Of a DNA stretch of 64,000 bases, positions 48,020 to 60,340 are shown one piece after another. Source of the stretch: Rhizophagus clarus (Eukaryota > Glomeromycota > Glomeromycetes > Glomerales > Glomeraceae). Position 1 is the first letter of the stretch, and every line of letters starts with the position of its first letter. The stretch is from contig BLAL01000044.1 in assembly GCA_015698045.1 (NCBI GenBank), forward strand, positions 588,501 through 652,500. Reading direction: 5' to 3'. The notes under the pieces were generated by a model. The model was not told the origin of the DNA, did no database searches, and worked only from the letters and a program-made list of their open reading frames with translations. The translations under genes were made by a program, and so were the position numbers.

Positions 48020-50465
48020 GAAAATTACTACGAAACACCTGATGTTCACCGCTAACGTCACGTGTTTATTATTTATTGTTACCTGTTACACCTATAACTG
48101 TCTTTCGTTTACCGTATCCTCTTTCATTTTTTATTAACTTGTTTTTACTTAAAACATATCCTCTTGTTTCCGTTAATGTATTTTTATCTTTTCTTCTTAC
48201 ATGAACATTTATTTCTATAGAATAAAGATTTTTCTTTTACGAATCAATACATCCAGATCTTTTTACAATGGACCATCTTTATAACGAACTTTACTAATAT
48301 AGCAAAATAAGGAGAATGTTATATCAATTTCATGACTCTATAATTAATATATATACTTGTTTGTTACCAATTAAAGTTCTAACGCCGTATTCACTTATTT
48401 TATCGACATTTATTTCATCGACAAGAAATTTATCATCAATGCTAAGTCTACAATAGACTCCGTTTCAACGAATTGTCCACAATATAATCATTTAATCAGG
48501 TCATCCATGTGCGCAGCACATATGAATATATAATCGAGTCGCTCCGATTACAGTTGTGTTTTATCGTTTAAAACAAATCGTCATACCAAAATTAGAATAA
48601 TACATTAAAAATTTTGCTTTATTACCATAATATCGAATTTTTGTCAATAAAATATGGCTTTTTTGTGTATAAATTTTTAGCCTAATCAATTCAAAAATTC
48701 GCCTTGCAACATCTTAAGATTTTATTATTTTTTAATTTTATTACAAAAAGTATATTAGAAGAAGAAAAAGGTGAAAGTCGAAACTTTTTATTATGGTTAA
48801 TATATTTAATATAGAGCTTTTTTTAACGTTAATACATATTTTTATATATAATATGATATTAAATATGTTCCTCGTTTTTGCAGGTGTAGATATTACTCGG
48901 CTGATTGATCTGATTGGGCTTATAAAATCATAAAAATTGCGAATGGCTCAGTTTATACAACTGGCGGTGTTGGTATTTAGAAGCATTAGAAAGAAATAAA
49001 AGTCACATATATTAACGTTATTAATTTAAAGAAAAACTTCATTTAAATTAAGAACATTGTGATTTGTGATCTTCGTTGCGACAGTTAATAATTTTAAAAT
49101 TTAATATGAATGGGTTAAGTAATTATCATTTAGTTTTTATTTACTTATTATTTTAAAAATTATAAATAAATAGTCAAGATAAAATTTATACAGAAAAATT
49201 GGATTATACTGTAGAATAGATGGAACAAATATATTTTTTAGTAAAACGATCCTGCTGCACCAGATTTCAACCTGCACCAACTAATCCTATTGTCCCGGAA
49301 GTTCCAGTTAAGAACTCTTACATCTTTGACAGAAGTTAAATGTTCGTTATTACTAATTATGAACGTAACACTTGCGAGTATCGCCAGTCATTTTTGTTAT
49401 TGAAAATTTGAAAGGTATCAGCCATCAGTTTTACAAATTTTACAGCATATGAATTATACAATGAATAGATGTATATAATGAGGGATTAGTCGTAAAAACA
49501 AAAAGTTACTATTTATCAAATACTAGTGTTTTGGGTAACTGGTCACATATTATAATAACACTTACTTCTGGATTTTGTATTATATCCCACTAGACGGCTG
49601 TCGAGTTGGCTGGACAGGAATATAATGCAAGGTTGAATTCGTTACTTGTCATAGACTTTGGCGGGAGCTTTCTCTTTTATATAAATTGATACATTACCAC
49701 GTTAAAAAATTTGCGAACTTTTTATTTTCTTAAATAAAGACGTGTTAATAAAATCTACCCTGAAATGATTATGCCGAAGTAAAAAAAATTCTTTCTTCAA
49801 TTCTGTTATATAGTGTTTTAATAAAATAATATTCGTTTAACAAAATTGTCCATGGATACTATCACTTATTTCTGCTCAGATAAAATTGTGATAACGGTTA
49901 ACGGATCTTTTTATTTTTTAGCATGATTTCAGTTATAAGCTGTTGTGTGTAGTGTACAAATCATACATCCTTTATGAATACAACGATTATTAAAATCCGT
50001 AGTAACCAATTAGTTTGTTGCTAACTATTACATCTATTTTGATTGAATAGCTTAAACGACTCAAATATACATCAATCGAGTTTTAAAAGTACGAATTTTA
50101 AATAGGGATGATCGCAGGTGGATTGTACATGTTGTGTGTTTATAGAGAATCAAAGGTCAAGAAAATATTCATCTAATTCAATTTTTAGAAAAAAAGAAAA
50201 AATAATTATCGTATGACACAACTTTTAAAAAAGATATGTATTTACAGTATCTAAAGAAAGTAGTCTGGAGTATTAAAGATTTTTACGAGATAAATTCGTG
50301 CCAACAAGTTACAAATTTCATTAATTCAAGAATATAAGCATATTTTTAATTATAAATTGTAGTATATAAATACTTAATCATTTTACATTTAAATTTTTTT
50401 ATTTTTCCAAACTCAGCCTGATAATTTGGCTATTGGCAAAAAAAATCTTTATATTTTGTTTTGAC
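48020..50465. other. Intergenic
   Basis: No complete gene. A short frame at 48905-48992 (SDWAYKIIKIANGSVYTTGG) lies just after an acceptor-like TTTTTGCAG at 48876-48884 and may be an exon remnant. Another at 49245-49340 (FQPAPTNPIVPEVPVKNS) is Pro-rich and unsupported. The rest is AT-rich. Confidence 0.4.
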
Positions 50466-52683
50466 TCATGATGAAATCTTTGTGCTATTTACAAGTCCAT
50501 TCATTATTTGGTCGACAATTCTTTCAAGTGATTTTTGCTCGTGTTCATATTCATCTTTCTTTGCTTCTTGGTTATTCTCAAGCCATATAATCGATCTTTG
50601 TGCTGCATCATGAAGTTTTCTCTTCATATTATCGATGTCCTAAATTTAAGTTCCATTTTAAAAACAAAATTATAAATTTGACAAAACTTTAATAAAAAAT
50701 TGGGAAGCTTACTTGAATTACGTTAAGTAAGTTATATGCATAGGATTCCAAGCTATTTTGTGCTTCTATTTTTTGTGCATATTGTTTTCTTTCTGCATGA
50801 TATGTTTTAGCTTCGGAAACTGTAATTATTAAAATAATTTTACTTGTATCACTACATTATTAAAAAATGTGAATATTGAAAATTGATTCAAACCCATGCG
50901 TTCAATGTCTTTCTTTGATAGTTGTCCTTTCTCATTAGTGACATTAATCTTACTTGATTTGCCTGTTGTTTTATCAACAGCAGAAACCTATAATTGATAA
51001 AAGTTAAAACACAATTAATTTGATAAAATTACATATTATAATACAAACGTTCAAGATGCCAATTGCATCAATATCAAATGTAACTTCAATTTGCGGGACA
51101 CCTTTTTTCGCTGTAGGAATTCCACATAATTCAAATACTCCCAGCAAGTTATTATCCTTTGCTTGAGCATGTTCACCTTCATATATCTTTATCATCACAT
51201 TAGATTGATTGTCAAAATCTGTAGATATGATATTAGATTTCTTAGTAGGTACTGTAGCGTTACGTTTAATAAGTGGTGTCATGACACCGCCAGTTGTTTC
51301 GATACCCAAAGATAAAGGAATAACATCAAGTAAAAGTAGAGATTGGATCTTTTTAGGAGAGTCACCAGATAAAATAGCTGATTGTACGGCAACACCATAG
51401 GCTGCAGCTTCAGCAGGATTGATAGATTTATTTGGTTCTTTACCATCAAAGAAATTAGATATCATCTTTTGAATTCTGGGAATATATGTTGAACAACCGA
51501 CTAAGACAATTTCATGGATTTCAGTTCTACTAATTTTAGCATCCAGAAGTACTTTCTCAATAAGTTCCAATGTAGAACAAAATAGATCTTGATTCAATTC
51601 TTCAAATTTAGTACGTGTCAAAAAGGTATTAAAATTAATACCTTCGAAAAGAGAATCAATTTCAATAGAAGTTCGTGTTGATGTTGAAAGTGTGCGTTTG
51701 GCGCGTTCACATTCCATTCTTAAACGACTGATAGTACGTGCATTGGAGGAAATATCCTTATTAAATTTTCTTTTGAATTCTTTTACAAAATAATTTACAA
51801 GACGATTAACAAAATCTTCACCACCAAGATGATTTTCACCAATAACGGCTTTTACTTCAAAAACACTTTCTTCGATAGTTAAAAGAGAGACATTGCAGGT
51901 ACCACCACCCAAATCAAAGACAAGAACATTTTGTTCTCCATTAACTTTCTTATTCATTCCGAAGGCAATAGCTGCCGCAGTTGGAGAATTAATGATACGC
52001 ATTATATTTAAATCGGCTATCAAACCAGCATTTTTTACAGCTTGACGTTGAGAATCATTAAAATAAGCTGGCATTGTAATTACAACATCTTTAACTTGTT
52101 TGCCAAGGAATTCTTCTGCAGTTTCTTTCATTTTTACCAGTACCATGGATAAAATTTCTTCGGGTGTGAAATTTTTCCTTCTTCCTTTGTATTCTACATT
52201 GATAATTGGTTTTCCATTCTTGTCTATAACTTTGAATGGCCAATGCTAATTATTTAATATTTTGAATTGTAAAGGTTTTGTTTAAATTATCTTATAAAAA
52301 ATTTATTTTCAATCAATATTCATTTTTGAGTATATAGAACATACCTTCATATCAGTTTGAACACTCTGATCATTGAAATTACGACCAATGAGACGATAAA
52401 TACCAAATATGGTATTATGAGGATTCTTAGAAGCTTGACTTTTAGCCGCTTCTCCAATAAGAATTTCTGTATTAGTGAAAGCTACATATGATGGAGTTGT
52501 ACGATTACCCTGGTCATTGGCAATAATTTCAACTCTATCATTTTGCCAAACACCAACACAAGAATATGATGTTCCCAAATCAATACCGACTATAATTTAA
52601 CGATTATCATCACTTAAATTTTTAGAATCCTTTTCGTAAAATTAAAAGTACTATTAGTTTTGAAATATAAATTTACCGCTCAT
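50466..52683 (-). CDS. Hsp70-like protein 3, 607 aa, catalytic residues altered
   Basis: Minus-strand exons 52677-52683, 52345-52589, 51049-52245, 50894-50987, 50713-50819 and 50466-50639 join in frame, starting [17 protein letters not shown]. Exons 2 and 5 have exactly the lengths of the gene at 15143 (245 and 107 bp) and all splice phases agree. All Hsp70 domains are present, with linker LLLLDV and a more normal beta domain than gene 1 ([27 protein letters not shown]). The end is NSTKISS, without EEVD. Lys71 is replaced by Tyr67 (FGIYRLIG), Glu175 by Ser171 (INSPTAAA) and Asp206 by Asn202 ([10 protein letters not shown]); LVGGS is LVGCS. Cytosolic location is likely because there is no signal peptide. 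Intact frame suggests function, but probably not as a normal ATPase. Confidence 0.9.
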
Positions 52684-55235
52684 CAAGTTGTAATTAAATT
52701 TTTTTTTCTTTCGCCTTCGTTTCTATTGTGTTGTAAAAGCAAATAAATCAAATGTTCTTAGGAAAATTGTGTAAAAAAAGTTAGAGAAATAGAACATGGT
52801 ATTTTTTTGTGGGAATATTTTTGTACTAATTGTTAATAAAAAGGAAAAATGGATTCTGCATATGGGCAGATTTTCTGTGCATCACTTAATTATCAAGATA
52901 AAAGGCGTAACAAATAGAGATCAGACCACTAAGAATAAATGAGATAAATATAAACAGTCGGTGACGGTCAGGCATCACACCTTTCCCGAGAGCGTTAAAA
53001 TTACATCAATGTATGATCATTACTTGTTAAAGTGCGCAAGATTCGTTAGTTAGTTTTTTTATAGAAAAAATTTTGCAATTTGTCATATTATGTTATGACG
53101 ATTTGATTGGTAAAAAAAAATGCTGGTCGTTCGTATTAAACTAAAAAAAAAAATTAACACCACATATAATAGTTATCGTTCTTTCCATATATTGAATTTA
53201 ATTATTTTTATAAAGGATCATAAAACAATAAATAATGTATATAATAACTTTATTGGCTGAATTATATAAATTCTTGCAATGAGGCACTGATATTATTAAT
53301 GGTTTATTAATAAATCTATTAAAATAAGTATATATCTGATATCATTTTAATTTTACTATTAAAGCCATTCATTCAAGATGCCATCTTTATTGCAACCTTA
53401 AAAATTACATCGAAAAAGAAAGTAAATAAAATCAAAATATAAAAGACCGTTTAATATAAAAATAAACTTTTTTAGAGACTCGTTAATTATTCCATGATAA
53501 AATACAAATTCATCCGGAATTACCACAATAAAGATTTTATAAATCTTCAGTAGAATTCAGTAATAACCTTCTACTTTTTCTGCAGGAATAATTCATCAAT
53601 TTATTTCTTCAGTATTCTTGTTTTATAACATTAAGTGTAAATAGAAATGAAAAAATTTGGCGCCAGCTTATCAATTGTTCATGAATATATGTAAATATAT
53701 TACAAATACTACTTTATATTTTTTTTATTACATAGAGAAACATAAACGAAGATAAAATACTATACTCTCAAATCATTATTTTAACGATCGCGTGAATTGG
53801 AAAAAAACTCGTTAAATTACTAATAATAAATTTATTTGTTCACTTTAGTCAAAATATATATTTCAGATATATTATAGATTTAAGTTAGGGATGTTATACT
53901 TACTAAACTTATGACCATAATCATCATAAAAAAAAAGCACAGAGAGTATAAGGTCAAAAAGAAGAGTACGAGCTTGAATTGCGTTTTGAGTTATTTTATA
54001 ATTTGTTAATTTCTTGTTTTTTTTTAGAACTTATTTTTTCTTTGCTTTGAAAGAAGTGAAAAGCATCTTTTTGGAGCCTGGAAAAAATTATCTATACACT
54101 AATTGCGATTTTCAAAAAAAAAAAAAAATTTGTATATTTTCATTTAGGAAGATAACGGAAATAGAAATGAAAAAAGACAAGAATCGGATAAGAAAAGTAA
54201 ACATTAAGATAAATAGGAAATTATAGAGTTCAAACTACCGATGTATGAATTAAATCAAATTAGCGTTAATCAATGAGAACAACAACAAAATATATGTTTT
54301 GGCTTGAGAAATAAATGTCTTATATATTTTACCATTTTTAATGTGTTGAATGATACGTGAGAAACGTGTTTCATTACTAAATTCTTTGAAGCGGGAGAAT
54401 TATAAACAAGAGAATCTAAAGAAATTTATTGGATCCTTATTTGGTATTTAAATGAAATCTAAATTTTATTTGGCGTTACAACATTAAAATTTCTCTAATT
54501 TCATTATAAACCTTCTAATAGTAATTTCCAAAGTTTTGATCCGGTAAATAGTTTCCCTTTCGGGTTTCGAGATACAGTACATACTATCAAGAAATGACAT
54601 CAACGATCAACGTTTGTTGTCACGTTAATCCACGCATTTTTCCTCTTAACGTCATCTCACCCAATTATCCCTGTTTTATTATTGCCCTTCTTGTGATAAA
54701 AAACGAAAAAAAACAAAAATAATGGCACGATACACAAATTTTTTATTCTCATTATCCATGGATAAATTCTACAAAAATGGGAAAATAAATGTTTCCTAAA
54801 AATAAAAACAAAGTTTCAGTCCAAAACTTACCACTACGTTCACTCAAGAACCGAAGCCTAGAACCCACAAAAATAAAGTGAACCGTTAGTATAAAGTTTC
54901 CTTCAATAAAATAACAAAAAAGACAAACGACTCCCATATCGGAATATCACTTCGACACTCACTACTTCGGATTGTCATTCTTAAGGGCTATCAGATGAAA
55001 CCTAAAAAGAAAGAATGTTTTCTTAAATAAAAAATAAGAAAACGCGAAAAGAAAGACATTCATAAAACAATATAACGTACTCGTGTTAAAAAAAGGTAAT
55101 GCCAATACATTTCTTAAAGGACATTAATTGACTAATAAAGGTTATTAGACTACATACTGAGTTAAATTCTGTAGTTATCTCACTTTCATACAGTAAATGG
55201 CTGGTTTTACGATCAATCACTTGCAACTGTCAGCA
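52684..55235. other. Intergenic upstream of Hsp70-like gene 3
   Basis: AT-rich with A and T runs. The promoter of the Hsp70-like gene must lie near 52690-53100, but I see no convincing heat-shock element array (inverted GAA triplets). A few short frames (54014-54226, Lys/Phe-rich; 54752-54937) look like chance. No gene recognised. Confidence 0.45.
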
Positions 55236-55970
55236 GTCATCTGTAATATAATTTGTGCGACAGTAACGCGTGAATAATTAGAACTAAGCCGGATTTTGCA
55301 TAAATTCTGTAATACACTCCGGACAATAAAAAAGTCAGCAGTCATGTATAATATAAAATTGTGCGACAGTAACGCGTGAATAATTATTTTATGTATACAC
55401 GTGAAGACGCGAGTTTCAAAGTAAAAAAATATAGTTTACATTATAGAGGTTTGTGTCACAAAAGTTTGTATTTAATATACGTTTGCTAAGAAAAAAAAAT
55501 ATCAATTTTCTCTCTCTTTTTTTTCACTTCTCGTTAAGTATGATGTTAAAAGGTAAGGTACAGACAAACTCGTACATAACTCATACTTTAGCGAATATAA
55601 ATTTTGAAAATTGGGTAGGGAAACCTGAGCACGAGCGTTCCTTGGTTTAACTTTCGAGTAGGAGTACTCGAGTGAAATAAGAAAACTTATTTTTAAAAAA
55701 ATAATTTCTTTTCTTATTTTATTTGCCACGTTGCAAAGTATATTTGATCCGATGTGTTCGCTCAGTGGTTAAACGTTGCCTTGAGGCGCGTGAATCGAAG
55801 GGTGTAATGGGATACCGAATGTAGGTTATGACCTCTAACTCAATTTTCCTTAATAAAGAGTCTAGCTGGGCCATTATTATCGATTATTGTTAAATATTCT
55901 TTCAGTTATTTAGCTTACTCGACGTTTTGTCCCCAGTGAAGCTATTTAACTTATTAATACACTTGCACAA
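55236..55970 (+). repeat. Duplicated repeat block, copy B
   Basis: Near-identical partner of the block at 37.4-38.3 kb: GTGCGACAGTAACGCGTGAA units at 55256 and 55353, then the segment 55390-55970, including a 36-codon frame (55540-55650) differing from copy A by one residue (GKV for GKA), the same hairpin, and GCTCAGTGGTTAAACG at 55760-55775. The right edge abuts the GGCC element at the same base as in copy A. Confidence 0.85.
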
Positions 55971-56413
55971 GGCCGGATCAATTGGGTTTTCTGTTTAATA
56001 AATATTCCTATTGAAAAAAGAGGGGGAGGGAGGGGGCCAAAATAAATTTACAAACTTTTAAAATTTAACTATTAAATCCTGAAAATATGAGGGGGGAGAG
56101 GGAGAAGGGAGAAGGGAGAGAGCGGGAGTGGAGAGAAGGGAGAAAGGGGAGAGAGGGGAGAGAGAGAAGGTAAAAGGGAGAGAGGGGAGAGAGAGAAGGT
56201 AAAAGGGAGAGAGGGGAGAGAGAAGGGTAGAGGGGAGAGAGGGGAGAGAGGGGGAATGGAGAGAGAGGAGAGAGGGGAAAGAGAGGAGGTATTTTTAGAA
56301 AAAAATCCTATATAAAATCGAAATTTTTGAGAGAGGAAGAGGGAATTAAAAAATTGATAAATTGTTATATTCTTTAGGGATTTTGTTAAACAGAAGATCC
56401 GATTGATCCAGCT
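55971..56413. mobile_element. GGCC-ended MITE, family 1, copy B
   Basis: GGCCGGATCAATTGGGTTTT at the left faces AGAAGATCCGATTGATCCAG at the right. It is inserted at the same place in the repeat as copy A, but the interior purine minisatellite (56085-56290, GAGAGGGGAGAGAGAAGG words) is much longer, making the element 443 bp against 308. It was therefore present before the block duplicated, and the purine array changed size afterwards. Confidence 0.75.
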
Positions 56414-56479
56414 TATCTTCACACTTTTCCAAATATATAAACTGTCTGTAGTTTTTTATGGTTTCTTCTCAGAAATCTG

Positions 56480-57099
56480 TAACTTCAAGTTACTTTGGCT
56501 TACTTTACGTAAGCTTTTATATTTTTTTTGGAAAGTATAATTTTTTTTTTTTGTTAAATTGATTGAGATCTTAAAAAAAATACATTTAACTAACTATTAT
56601 AAATTTAGATTTAGATAAACATAAGACCGCTCCAATTTAATTGTTTGTTTAATGTCCTGGTTTTATGAAGAGTTTGAGGGAGAAGGGCTTATAATAAACA
56701 ATCATATAATAAAATTTGGGAAGTTTGGAAATTTCAGAAAATTATAATTTGAATTTAGAGGGGGGATTTAAACAAAATATATGTTTATTTCAATTCAGAT
56801 TTTTAAGAAAATGGAGCAGGTACGTTAAACAAACAATTAAATTGGAGCTGACTACAGTACTGCTTACTTTACGTAAGCTTTTATATTTTTCGGAAAGTAT
56901 AATTCTTTTTTTTGTCGTATTGATTGAGCTTTAAAATATATACATTTAACTAACAATTATAAATTTAACTTAGGTAAACATAATTCTTAAGCTTTACGTA
57001 AGCTTTTGATATTTTTCGGAAAGTATATTAATTTCTTTTTATTACATTGATTGAGATTTTAAAAATGTATATTTAACTAACTATTATAAATTTAATTTA
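56480..57099. repeat. About 120-bp tandem units, second block
   Basis: Same units as 38660-39418 (CTTTACGTAAGCTTTTATAT, CGGAAAGTATAATTCTTT, TACATTTAACTAACTATTAT). One unit lies before and two after the family 2 element. One unit fewer than in the first block; the last ends at the GGCC family 3 element. Confidence 0.75.
56635..56852. mobile_element. GGCC-type MITE, family 2, copy B
   Basis: GACCGCTCCAATTTAATTGT at the left faces ACAATTAAATTGGAGCTGAC at the right, with TAA on the left flank. It lies in the same unit position as copy A (38808-39036); terminal bases have diverged. Confidence 0.7.
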
Positions 57100-57273
57100 G
57101 GCCGTTCTCAAGCACTCCCTCAATGAGTTCGATAAGTGATTGAGATAATGCTCAAGAATTACCAATCAGCGTAACTCTGTGAAAAAAAGACAGGTTTTTT
57201 GAATTAAATGATCATCGCACTCCGTTTTTTTAGCCAATCAGATCGTCATTGAGGGAGGTGCTTAAGAACGGCC
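57100..57273. mobile_element. GGCC-ended MITE, family 3
   Basis: GGCCGTTCTCAAGCACTCCC at the left faces GGAGGTGCTTAAGAACGGCC at the right; arms of about 27 bp continue through TCAATGA. 174 bp, non-coding. Flanks are T/A-rich (TTTA and ATAA) but not a clean duplication. It is present only in the second block, so it arrived after the block duplicated or was lost from the first. Confidence 0.75.
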
Positions 57274-58042
57274 ATAAATACATTGATATAAGTATTCAAA
57301 GAAAATGCAATTTTGTTAACTTTTGTGTAATATTACATTTTTTGCTATTTTCATTCAAAAGTCTATGTAACTGTTATTTGCTAATTAATAATAACATTGA
57401 AAATTACCATCTAAAATTTTATCCTGGTATGTAGACAATTTCATTTAAAGACGATTTTTTTTTTTTAAAAAAAAAAAATGTTTAATAGAGATAATAATCA
57501 CATACTTCTATAAAAGTTTGGGGAAGATTTATATATACTTTATTGATTAATACAAAGAAAGGAAAAAATACTGCACAAGAACCAGTGCTTGAAACAACCT
57601 CGTATTATATTCCTTTATTGATGTTTCAAAAATATTAGTTCTCGGTATGAATTTAAAGTAAAATTTATTATTTATCACTATTACACAAACATTATATGGA
57701 ACAAATTTATTTTACAATCCTAGTTTAAGCATTTTTTAAATGTTACGCTTTGAAAATAAATAGAGATAATGAATTACAATAACCAAGAAAATTTGATTAA
57801 TTTTGAAATGACCAAAACACTTGAATATATCTATTCCTGATCTGTTTCACATGAAGTTTCTATACATCAAACGAAAAGGTATAGTAATTATTATCTAAAT
57901 GATAGACTGCAACAAGATTTATTCTTTATATTATTTATCTATTACGCAACATAAAATATAATTTCTATCTTTAAATCCTTCGTTGTTTATAACAATTCTA
58001 TGGAATTTTTCAGAATAGAATACAGGAAACCGTTATAAACGC
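57274..58042. other. Intergenic, AT-rich
   Basis: No gene or repeat recognised. A T10/A10 inverted run lies near 57458-57478. Confidence 0.5.
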
Positions 58043-58049
58043 TGTTTTA

Positions 58050-58390
58050 GGGGTCGCGTTTAACTCACCGACAATCACTTCACCGACAATCATTTCACCG
58101 ACAAACGTTTCGCCGACAAACGTTTCGACGACAGGATCATCTCACCGACAAGTCGTTTCACCGACACTTACGTATATCACAATAAAATTGAATATAATTT
58201 TTTTTCATTATACAACTGTACAAGACAGCCAAAATTATTGTTATTATATAATACGAGATAGTGTGTACATAAAATAAATATTTATATTTACAGATTAAAT
58301 CTCAATATATATAAATATTTTTAATTGTTCCTTCCAATTGATAATGAACATAAGATTAATGTTTATGGTTTTTATTCTATATATTAAGTA

Positions 58391-58429
<39 letters not shown>

Positions 58430-58631
58430 CTATTATATTAGCTGTAATGGGTAAAAAAAGGGGAAAAAAATGCTTCATAAAAATAATTTCAATTTGTACC
58501 GGAGGTGGTGATGACTGTCGGTGAAATGACTGTCGGTGAAACGTTTGTCGGTGAAATGACCCTGTCGGCGAAACGTGTGTCGGCGAAGTGATTGTCGGTG
58601 AAGTAATTGTCGGTGAAATGAACCAGACCCC
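58050..58631. mobile_element. Fold-back element with arms of 15-bp repeats
   Basis: The left arm (58050-58170) is GGGGTC then repeated CACCGACAATCACTT-type units (period 15-17 bp, about seven). The right arm (58510-58631) is the inverse, with GTCGGTGAAATGA-type units ending GACCCC. TGTTTTA flanks both sides (58043-58049 and 58632-58638; TGTTTTAG if one terminal G is assigned to the flank), a 7-8 bp target duplication. The interior is AT-rich with a T/A hairpin near 58391-58430 and has no gene. A non-autonomous DNA transposon with subterminal repeats, perhaps hAT-like by duplication length, is the best reading. Confidence 0.8.
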
Positions 58632-58639
58632 TGTTTTAG

Positions 58640-60340
58640 ATGCTGCAGGACATTTTGGGTGAAAAATATATATAGTATGATCCTATAGGGCCGTGCGATA
58701 ACATAGATGTTGTACGGTAATATTTACATTGGTTAACGTCACGAGAGTAAAGTCAAACACGTAGCCAAACGTGAAGCTAATGAGTTTATAGAGATTTTTA
58801 TATATTAAATTACTTATGATGAAGGACTATTTTTTTTTTTAAAAAAAAAAAATTACACTTTTTTTATTTATAACATGATGCTTTTGAATAATAATTAATT
58901 AAAAATTTATTATTGGAACTAATATATAAGGGAAATGGTTTTCCTTATAAAATATCAGCCATACTAAATTATTAACAATTTCTTTTATTTGTTAAGAACA
59001 TAGTTGATCACCTTTGGACATGGAAATGTATTTGTTTGAATTAGAAAACGGGAGAATATATTTACCTTCTTTTTCTTTATTTTTAATATTTACTGGAATA
59101 CCGTTTTACTATTATCCCTTTTTTTTGTAGGAATCTTCTTAGACGCCTGTTCAATGTTGGAAGTTGGAACTTGAAAGTAGGAACTTGGAAGGCGTGTTGG
59201 TTGAAATTGGAAGTTTAGGAAATATTAGCTAATATTCTTTCTTTTCTGTAGGCACTGGTTCCTTGGGAAGGAAGGGAAAGTGATTTTCTTGAAAGAGAAG
59301 ATACTTGTCATCTTTTCTTTTATTTCAAGCGAACTCACTAGCTGTACAGGATTTGAGATAATAGGCATCTGAACACCTTGGAGGTAAAGAAAGGGGAGGG
59401 ATGAAAAAGGATTTCTAAAATCACTACTAACGTTTAATTTTTTTTTTTACCTTTATGATTAATCAATCAACAAGAATGAAAATTTTTAAAACTAATGTCA
59501 TACTATTATTGTACCATATTAAGATTTAGCTATGTTATATGCACAGGGTTCCAAGTAACGATATAAAATTAATAAACCACGCACAAACACGCACAAAAGT
59601 TTCCATAATTTCTTTCCACCTGAGCCTGTAAAGCCTTCGTCTAATTCTGCCAACATATTTTCAATAAGTTAATTGCTGTAACCAAATTTATTTCGTTTAT
59701 TTGACATTATAACAAAAGTTAGTATGATCAATTCCTTAAAAGTTTAACTAAATACGTGCAGATCCTTGATCACATGTATTTATTGACTGATTCGAACAAT
59801 TAAAAGTAATTTTTACGATTATATGGGAATATTTTATTCAATCCACCATTTGAATAAGTTAAAGATGTTTATTAAATAAATAACCATGCTGTCTTTTAAT
59901 TATATTCTATAAGAAAAAAGCTCAATATTTTTTCAATACAACATTTTGCGTTATGCATTATTATTAGTTCATAATCATATTTTATGAAAATTAATCCTTT
60001 ACTATAATCTTCTATTTGATAATTATAAAAAAATTAAACCAAACAGTAAGAATCATAATATACAGTCCCTTTTTACTAAAAGAAAATAAACGAAAATTGA
60101 GTTTATCTAAAAAACTTTTATATAGACGATAAAATAATTTCCTACAATTATTCTTTTTTTAAACATTACATTATTTATTTAAGTTTGTAACGACTCTTAA
60201 TTCATCAATAGAATATTGGAACAATGCGTAAAATATAAACATCAAATCACACAAATCACACCCAAAAATCATTGACTTTTAAATGCATAAGAAAATATAA
60301 AAAATTATATAAAGGCAACGTAAAAAAATGTAAATTTAGT
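58640..60340. other. Intergenic
   Basis: No gene recognised. 59140-59400 is GC-richer with GGAAGTTGGAACTTGAAAGT-like near-repeats. No usable frame. Confidence 0.45.

Noticed and set aside
52690-53100. Heat-shock element array upstream of Hsp70-like gene 3
   Set aside because: Isolated GAA and TTC triplets are present but not in the required alternating 5-bp spacing.
56072-56422. Ser/Pro/Leu-rich minus-strand frame
   Set aside because: Same cause: the longer purine array of copy B of the family 1 element.
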